From assembly GCA_948468325.1 (NCBI GenBank), contig CAOKHR010000063.1, positions 1 through 10,453 of the forward strand: a DNA stretch of 10,453 nucleotides. Direction: 5' to 3'. The position numbers and the translations under genes were made by a program. The notes beneath the pieces were generated by a model. The model was given only the letters and a program-made list of their open reading frames with translations, did not search any database and was not told the DNA's origin. The DNA is from an uncultured Lachnospiraceae bacterium (GTDB lineage Bacteria > Bacillota > Clostridia > Lachnospirales > Lachnospiraceae). Position 1 is the first letter of the stretch. Each line of letters starts with the position of its first letter. Positions 6,434-10,453 of this stretch are shown here, one piece after another.

Positions 6434-7408
6434 ATGAACCCACTTCGGATAGGGAATATAACTTTAGAAAATAATCTCATATTAGGTCCAATGGCAGGCG
6501 TTACAGACCTGCCATTTCGTGTTCTCTGCAAAGAACAGGGAGCAGGCATGATCTGTATGGAAATGGTAAGTGCGAAAGCCATTTTGTATAAAAATAAAAA
6601 TACAAATGAACTGCTGACGATTGATGAAAGAGAGCATCCCGTGTCACTGCAGCTTTTCGGTTCAGATCCGGATATTATCAGCCGGATGGCAAAACAGATT
6701 GAACCGCTGCCATTTGATATTTTAGATATTAATATGGGCTGTCCTGTGCCAAAAGTAGTTGGCAACGGAGACGGGTGTGCATTGATGAAGCAGCCGCTTT
6801 TAGCGGGGGAAATCATAGAGAAAACGGCAAAGGCAATAGACAAGCCTGTCACGGTTAAAATCCGCAAGGGATTTGACGAGAACCATGTCAATGCGGTAGA
6901 AATGGCGCATATTGCACAGGAATGCGGGGCAGCGGCAGTTGCCGTTCATGGCAGAACACGTGAGCAGTTTTATGCAGGAGCGGCAGACTGGGAGATTATC
7001 CGTAAAGTAAAGGAAGCTGTAAAAATTCCGGTAATCGGCAACGGGGATCTGCTTACGGGAAAAGATATAAAAGAGATGGAGCGGCAGACCGGATGTGACG
7101 GTTTTATGATTGCAAGAGGCGCGCAGGGAAATCCATGGATTTTTAAAGAAATGCTTTATTATCTGGAAACAGGAAAGAATATGGAGCGGCCTTCTATGAA
7201 AGAGATTGTTGACATGATGTTTCGTCATGCGAAAATGCTGATTTCCTATAAAGGTGATTATACGGGCATACGGGAAATGCGCAAGCATGCGGCATGGTAT
7301 GTAAGAGGATGCCAAAATGCCGCGAAGCTGCGGGCGCGGATAAACGAGGTGGAGAGTTACGGGGAACTTTTGGCAATATTTGAAGAAGTGCTTTCATATA
7401 CTGGATAA
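6434..7408 (+). CDS. dusB: tRNA-dihydrouridine synthase (DusB type)
   Basis: This 324-residue FMN-dependent enzyme reduces selected uridines in the tRNA D-loop to dihydrouridine. The TIM-barrel signatures appear in order: LGPMAGVTDLPFR (17-29), LDINMGCPVPKVVGNGDG (97-114) with catalytic C103, then IRKGFD, HGRTREQFY, IGNGD, and the FMN-phosphate site IARGAQGNPW. A C-terminal helical tRNA-binding domain follows, about 245-324. The protein is complete. Its ribosome binding site is weak (AGAAGAGG at 6417-6424, 9 bases from the ATG), and it starts 20 bases after coaX. The DusB subfamily name rests on overall resemblance and the operon position next to lysS, as in Bacillus. Confidence 0.93.
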   Translation: MNPLRIGNITLENNLILGPMAGVTDLPFRVLCKEQGAGMICMEMVSAKAILYKNKNTNELLTIDEREHPVSLQLFGSDPDIISRMAKQIEPLPFDILDINMGCPVPKVVGNGDGCALMKQPLLAGEIIEKTAKAIDKPVTVKIRKGFDENHVNAVEMAHIAQECGAAAVAVHGRTREQFYAGAADWEIIRKVKEAVKIPVIGNGDLLTGKDIKEMERQTGCDGFMIARGAQGNPWIFKEMLYYLETGKNMERPSMKEIVDMMFRHAKMLISYKGDYTGIREMRKHAAWYVRGCQNAAKLRARINEVESYGELLAIFEEVLSYTG

Positions 7409-7431
7409 AAAAGACATGCGGGAAAAGCAAA

Positions 7432-8058
7432 ATGCCGGGATTCGATAGACATAAAGTGCAGAATTTTATAAAATATTTATACAAATGTGTCATGGCCAGG
7501 AAGCAGAAAGATGATGATATGCCGCAGCCTGCAGAGGAAAGAGACAAAAATCCTTATATCGGACAAATCAGGGAAATTATGGAACAGATTTTAGAAAAAA
7601 AGAGTATTTCCTATGAGATGTTTGTTCCGATTATTATTGACGGAAGAGATTCAAAATATGCGCTCATGACAGCAGAGCTTTTGGGCAGAGATTTGAACCG
7701 TCTGATTATATTTACAGACCGTCCTGCATATTTTGAGGAGTATGCGGACAATATGTATGAGGAACACGGGTTAATCGTGGAAATTTTTTTAAAAAATCTT
7801 CAGAAAATTGCCGGCTTGTCATCAGAAGCGCCCCATGGGAGCGTAATTTTGGATTTTGAAGAAAAATCGGAATTTATAGATATAAAATTTGAAAAAATTA
7901 TTTATATTCCTGTATTTAAACGGCAGTGGGAACAGACGGGAAATCTTGACATTGCAGTACCTATCGGGTATAATACTATGACTGTCAGGGGAAATGAAAC
8001 ACTTTCCAGACGGCATTATACAGACAAGTTTGAGCAGGCTTTTTACGAAAATGAATAA
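7432..8058 (+). CDS. Unrecognised 208-aa cytoplasmic alpha/beta protein
   Basis: I do not recognise this family. The protein has a basic, possibly amphipathic N-terminus (KVQNFIKYLYKCVMARKQK) and a charged linker (about 24-42). The rest, about 43-190, alternates short hydrophobic strands with helices: strands near 64-70 (FVPIIID), 91-95 (LIIFT), 113-118, 137-141 (SVILD), 155-161 (KIIYIPV) and 173-178. This suggests a Rossmann-like fold without an evident nucleotide-binding glycine loop. No signal peptide or membrane helix is visible. The start is uncertain. ATG 7432 has only GGGA (7420-7423) as a ribosome site, and in-frame ATGs at 7492 and 7519 would remove the basic segment or part of the linker. 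It lies 23 bases after dusB and 20 before greA, so it is transcribed with RNA-related genes, which hints at but does not show an RNA or translation role. Confidence 0.8.
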   Translation: MPGFDRHKVQNFIKYLYKCVMARKQKDDDMPQPAEERDKNPYIGQIREIMEQILEKKSISYEMFVPIIIDGRDSKYALMTAELLGRDLNRLIIFTDRPAYFEEYADNMYEEHGLIVEIFLKNLQKIAGLSSEAPHGSVILDFEEKSEFIDIKFEKIIYIPVFKRQWEQTGNLDIAVPIGYNTMTVRGNETLSRRHYTDKFEQAFYENE

Positions 8059-8078
8059 TAAAAGAAGGGTAGAATAAT

Positions 8079-8558
8079 ATGGATAAGAAAAATATCTTAA
8101 CGTATCAGGGGCTCAAGAAGCTGGAAGATGAATTACAGGATTTAAAATTAGTCAAACGAAAAGAAGTGGCTCAGAAAATCAAAGAGGCCAGAGAGCAGGG
8201 TGATTTATCCGAGAACGCAGAATATGATGCGGCGAAGGACGAGCAGAGAGATATTGAAGCCCGTATAGATGAAATTGAAAAAATATTAAAGAATGCTGAA
8301 GTTGTCGTAGAAGAAGAGGTTGAACTGGATAAAATCAGCATCGGATGTACGGTTCGTATTTTAGATTGTGAATTTGATGAGGAATGTGAATATAAAATTG
8401 TAGGTTCTACGGAGGCGAACAGCCTGAAAGGAAAGATTTCCAACGAATCTCCGGTTGGACGTGCACTGATTGGCGCCAAAATCGGAGATACAGTTAAAGT
8501 TGAAACACAGGTAGGAGAGTTAGAGTATAAGGTACTGGAGATTCAGCGTTCTTTGTAA
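8079..8558 (+). CDS. greA: Transcription elongation factor GreA
   Basis: This 159-residue factor enters the RNA polymerase secondary channel and stimulates cleavage of backtracked transcripts so that stalled complexes resume. An N-terminal antiparallel coiled coil covers about 8-78. Its acidic tip carries GDLSENAEY (41-49), with D42 and E45 matching the metal-positioning Asp and Glu of known GreA. The C-terminal FKBP-like domain (about 88-159) contains GCTVRI and the ISNESPVGRALIGAKIGD signature. Length is normal. The ribosome binding site AGAAGGG (8063-8069) lies 9 bases from the ATG. The gene stands directly before lysS with a 24-base gap, an order seen in other Clostridia. Confidence 0.97.
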   Translation: MDKKNILTYQGLKKLEDELQDLKLVKRKEVAQKIKEAREQGDLSENAEYDAAKDEQRDIEARIDEIEKILKNAEVVVEEEVELDKISIGCTVRILDCEFDEECEYKIVGSTEANSLKGKISNESPVGRALIGAKIGDTVKVETQVGELEYKVLEIQRSL

Positions 8559-8582
8559 AAGGAACAAAAGCGGGAGGTCAAA

Positions 8583-10073
8583 ATGGCAGAACAGAGAAAG
8601 GTACAGGAACAGGATATTAACCAGCTTTTAAAGGTGCGGCGTGAGAAGCTGGCGGAACTGCAGGAGAACGGCAAAGACCCGTTTCAGATTACGAAGTTTG
8701 ATGTGACGCATCACAGCATGGACATAAAAGACAATTATGAAGAACTGGAAGGCAAAACTGTCACTGTAGCAGGACGCATGATGTTTAAGCGTGTAATGGG
8801 TAAGGCATCCTTTTGCAATATCCTGGATTTAAAGGGAAATATTCAGATTTATGTGGCAAGAGACAGCATAGGGGAAGATTCCTATAAAGATTTTAAGAAA
8901 TATGATGTCGGAGATATTTTAGGAATTTCCGGTGAAGTATTTAAAACGAAAACAGGTGAAATTTCTGTTCATGCATCTTCTGTTACATTATTGTCGAAAA
9001 GCCTTCAGATTCTTCCGGAGAAATTTCACGGACTGACCGATACGGATACCCGTTACCGTCAGCGGTACGTAGATCTGATTATGAATCAGGATGTGAGGGA
9101 TACATTTATCAAGAGATCAAAAGTAATCAGCTGCATCCGCAGGTATTTAGACGGACAGGGCTTTATGGAAGTAGAGACACCTATGCTGGTATCGAATGCC
9201 GGCGGTGCAGCGGCAAGGCCTTTTGAGACACACTTTAATGCATTGAATGAGGAATTTAAACTTCGTATTTCTCTGGAGCTGTATTTAAAAAGGCTGATTA
9301 TAGGCGGAATGGAGCGTGTGTATGAAATTGGGCGTGTATTTCGCAATGAGGGACTTGATACCAGGCACAATCCGGAGTTTACATTAATGGAGTTGTATCA
9401 GGCTTATACGGATTATCACGGTATGATGGATTTGACAGAGAATCTGTACCGTTATGTGGCAAAAGAAGTGACAGGATCTGAAATCATTACTTATGGCGGA
9501 CATACGATGGATCTGTCGAAACCGTTTGAGCGGATTTCCATGGTGGACGCAGTAAAGAAATATGCAAATGTAGACTTTAATGAAATTCATTCAACTGAGG
9601 AAGCAAAGAAATTTGCAGATGAACATCATATTGAATATGAAAAGCATCACGAAAAAGGAGACATTTTGAACCTCTTTTTTGAAGAATATGTAGAGGAACA
9701 TCTGATTCAGCCAATCTTTATTATGGATCATCCGATTGAGATTTCACCGCTGACAAAGAAGAAGCCGGAAAATCCGGAGTATGTGGAGCGGTTCGAATTC
9801 TTCATGAACGGCTGGGAAATGGCCAATGCATATTCCGAGTTAAATGATCCGATTGACCAGCGGGAACGATTTGAGGCGCAGGAGAAGCTTTTGGCCGCGG
9901 GAGATGAAGAAGCGAACCATACCGACGAGGACTTTTTAAATGCCCTCTGCGTGGGCATGCCGCCGACTGGGGGGATTGGATTTGGGATTGATCGGATGGT
10001 GATGATGATGACAGACTCGGCGGCGATTCGGGATGTTTTGTTGTTCCCGACGATGAAGTCGTTGGAAAAGTAA
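8583..10073 (+). CDS. lysS: Lysyl-tRNA synthetase, class II
   Basis: This 496-residue enzyme charges tRNA-Lys with lysine. The N-terminal OB-fold anticodon-binding domain spans about 58-140 (TVTVAGRMMFKRVMGK). The class II core follows: motif 1 about 174-201 (ending GFMEVETPML), motif 2 about 247-274 (YEIGRVFRNEG then RHNPEFTLMELYQ), and motif 3 at 463-471 (GGIGFGIDR). It is full length and ends in the usual LLFPTMK segment. The ATG follows GGGAGG (8572-8577) by 5 bases. It is the last gene of the operon. By hand count the final 170 bases (9901-10070) are about 52% G+C, against roughly 32-43% in two 60-base samples upstream. Part of this comes from the glycine-rich motif 3, but the change is worth noting beside the repeat-rich downstream region. 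Confidence 0.97.
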   Translation: MAEQRKVQEQDINQLLKVRREKLAELQENGKDPFQITKFDVTHHSMDIKDNYEELEGKTVTVAGRMMFKRVMGKASFCNILDLKGNIQIYVARDSIGEDSYKDFKKYDVGDILGISGEVFKTKTGEISVHASSVTLLSKSLQILPEKFHGLTDTDTRYRQRYVDLIMNQDVRDTFIKRSKVISCIRRYLDGQGFMEVETPMLVSNAGGAAARPFETHFNALNEEFKLRISLELYLKRLIIGGMERVYEIGRVFRNEGLDTRHNPEFTLMELYQAYTDYHGMMDLTENLYRYVAKEVTGSEIITYGGHTMDLSKPFERISMVDAVKKYANVDFNEIHSTEEAKKFADEHHIEYEKHHEKGDILNLFFEEYVEEHLIQPIFIMDHPIEISPLTKKKPENPEYVERFEFFMNGWEMANAYSELNDPIDQRERFEAQEKLLAAGDEEANHTDEDFLNALCVGMPPTGGIGFGIDRMVMMMTDSAAIRDVLLFPTMKSLEK

Positions 10074-10105
10074 AATCCAGTGTTTTCAAGGGTTTCAGCC
10101 ACTTG

Positions 10106-10114
10106 TTATCCACA
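10106..10114 (+). promoter_or_regulatory. Single consensus DnaA box
   Basis: TTATCCACA is an exact match to the high-affinity DnaA-binding 9-mer. It stands alone 32 bases after the lysS stop; no second copy or AT-rich unwinding array is seen close by. It could be a DnaA-titration or regulatory site, part of a mobile element, or chance. Confidence 0.35.
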
Positions 10115-10134
10115 TAGTGCAACAAATTTTGAAC

Positions 10135-10153
10135 GAATAATACAGAATAATAC
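10135..10153. repeat. 9-bp direct repeat GAATAATAC
   Basis: GAATAATAC occurs at 10135-10143 and 10145-10153 with one base between, giving a 10-base period (about one helical turn). The second copy runs into the left arm of the 10151-10271 inverted repeat. Confidence 0.6.
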
Positions 10154-10271
10154 CCTGATGTACGTTCATGGTTGTGCGAATCCAATCAAATATTTGTACC
10201 TACAAGGACATTTTTCTAAAAGAAATTTTAGAGAGATGTCCTTTTTGTTATGGTCGAACATTATCAGGGTA
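10151..10271. repeat. Inverted repeat enclosing about 100 bases (MITE-like or operator-like)
   Basis: TACCCTGAT (10151-10159) is the exact reverse complement of ATCAGGGTA (10263-10271). Just inside, GTTC (10164-10167) and GAAC (10256-10259) pair again after a few unmatched bases. The enclosed DNA carries the hairpin at 10204-10246. No coding capacity for a transposase exists inside. No clear target-site duplication flanks it. Confidence 0.5.
10204..10246 (+). terminator. Intrinsic terminator of the argF-lysS operon
   Basis: AAGGACATTTTTCTAAAA (10204-10221) pairs over all 18 bases, with two G-U pairs, with the arm at 10226-10243. The loop is a GAAA tetraloop. A T-run (10242-10246) follows, partly within the stem base. 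It is strong and well formed, 130 bases after the lysS stop, so the transcript would carry the DnaA-box region and the direct repeats as its 3' untranslated part. The A-rich left base (AA) is too short for efficient termination in the reverse direction. Confidence 0.8.
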
Positions 10272-10353
10272 GTGTCAAGTAATCTATGAAAAACCGAGTT
10301 GAAAAAAAATAGGCTCAAATGAACCTTGAAAATTGTAGATATTGATTCCGAAA

Positions 10354-10433
10354 AGCTCTCCGAGGGCTCAGGGCGTTGCCCTAAGAACCCACAAGGGGCC
10401 AGTCCCTTGACCCGTTTTCGGGCTCTGCCCGAA
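10354..10433. repeat. GC-rich array of small, evenly spaced hairpins
   Basis: Four short dyads follow each other: AGCTCT/AGGGCT (10354-10368, one G-U), AGGGC-GTT-GCCCT (10370-10382), CAAGGG/CCCTTG (10392-10409) and TTCGGGC-TCT-GCCCGAA (10417-10433). The centres of the last three lie about 24.5 bases apart, and each is followed by an ACCC-containing link, so they look like degenerate units of one tandem repeat. The array continues to the window edge. Its G+C content is far above that of the genes. The family is not identified. Confidence 0.6.
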
Positions 10434-10453
10434 CCCGTCCCCGCCGGAAGGCA

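Larger units (their letters stand above)
10074..10453. other. 380-base non-coding region with stacked repeats after lysS
   Basis: No open frame here has a ribosome binding site or protein-like composition. From left to right it holds a DnaA-box match, a 9-bp tandem repeat, an inverted repeat enclosing a long hairpin terminator, an AT-rich stretch (about 10271-10350) with a run of eight A, and then an abruptly GC-rich stretch with regular small hairpins to the window edge. The mixture resembles a repeat or mobile-element junction, but I recognise no transposase, integrase or named element. Confidence 0.6.

Noticed and set aside
7415..7447. Ten-codon leader-like frame before the 208-aa gene
   Set aside because: It lacks its own ribosome binding site, overlaps the next start in another frame and has no stem-loop or codon run typical of attenuation.
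9802..10185. Minus-strand open frame of 127 codons with a peptide-like beginning (VQNLLHYVDNKWLKPLKTL)
   Set aside because: Most of it is antisense to lysS and Ser/Pro-rich. The beginning looks plausible for a fragment of an element gene, but it is too short and has no start signals; it is worth only a database search.
10080..10289. Open frame of 69 codons on the + strand after lysS
   Set aside because: It has no ribosome binding site, crosses the 10204-10246 terminator hairpin and one arm of the inverted repeat, and its composition is not protein-like.
10074..10453. CRISPR array
   Set aside because: The repeats at the end are short, imperfect and palindromic with no unique spacers of constant length; no cas gene is present.

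Overview
The window looks like chromosomal DNA from a low-GC Firmicute, most likely a Clostridia/Lachnospiraceae-type gut or sediment anaerobe. The support is AT-leaning codon use, strong AGGAGG-type ribosome binding sites, and the conserved neighbourhood birA - small acidic protein - coaX - dusB - greA - lysS. Every recognisable gene is on the + strand. Nearly all are housekeeping or envelope genes, and I find no clear new defence, biosynthetic or signalling system.

Layout. (1) 31-681 encodes a seven-helix hemolysin III/TrhA (PAQR-like) membrane protein. (2) 682-882 is a regulatory region with a near-consensus extended -10 promoter, immediately followed by three TGTAAC repeats. Two of these match the WalR (YycF) box. 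It drives 883-2220, an exported protein with two SH3b domains and a C-terminal SleB-type cell-wall hydrolase domain, closed by a strong intrinsic terminator. (3) 2303-3232 encodes an SPFH/band-7 membrane-anchored protein with a regular 11-residue repeat helix, again followed by a terminator. (4) 3321-10073 is an apparent eight-gene operon with gaps of only 6-24 bases: argF, birA (TTG start), a 108-aa acidic protein (probably DUF6145), coaX, dusB, an unrecognised 208-aa alpha/beta protein, greA and lysS. It joins arginine and cofactor metabolism (biotin ligation, CoA synthesis) to tRNA modification, transcript-cleavage rescue and lysyl-tRNA charging. (5) 10074-10453 has no convincing gene. It holds a perfect DnaA-box 9-mer, a 9-bp tandem repeat, a long hairpin terminator nested inside a 9-bp inverted repeat, an AT-rich spacer, and then an abrupt switch to GC-rich sequence with evenly spaced small hairpins that run off the window end.

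How the parts relate. The first three genes act at the membrane or wall, and the promoter/WalR-like site suggests cell-wall-stress control of the hydrolase. The long operon is a growth-related housekeeping unit. The region after lysS is the least ordinary part: it looks like a repeat or mobile-element boundary, and the GC-richer 3' end of lysS is compatible with, but does not prove, insertion or recombination there.
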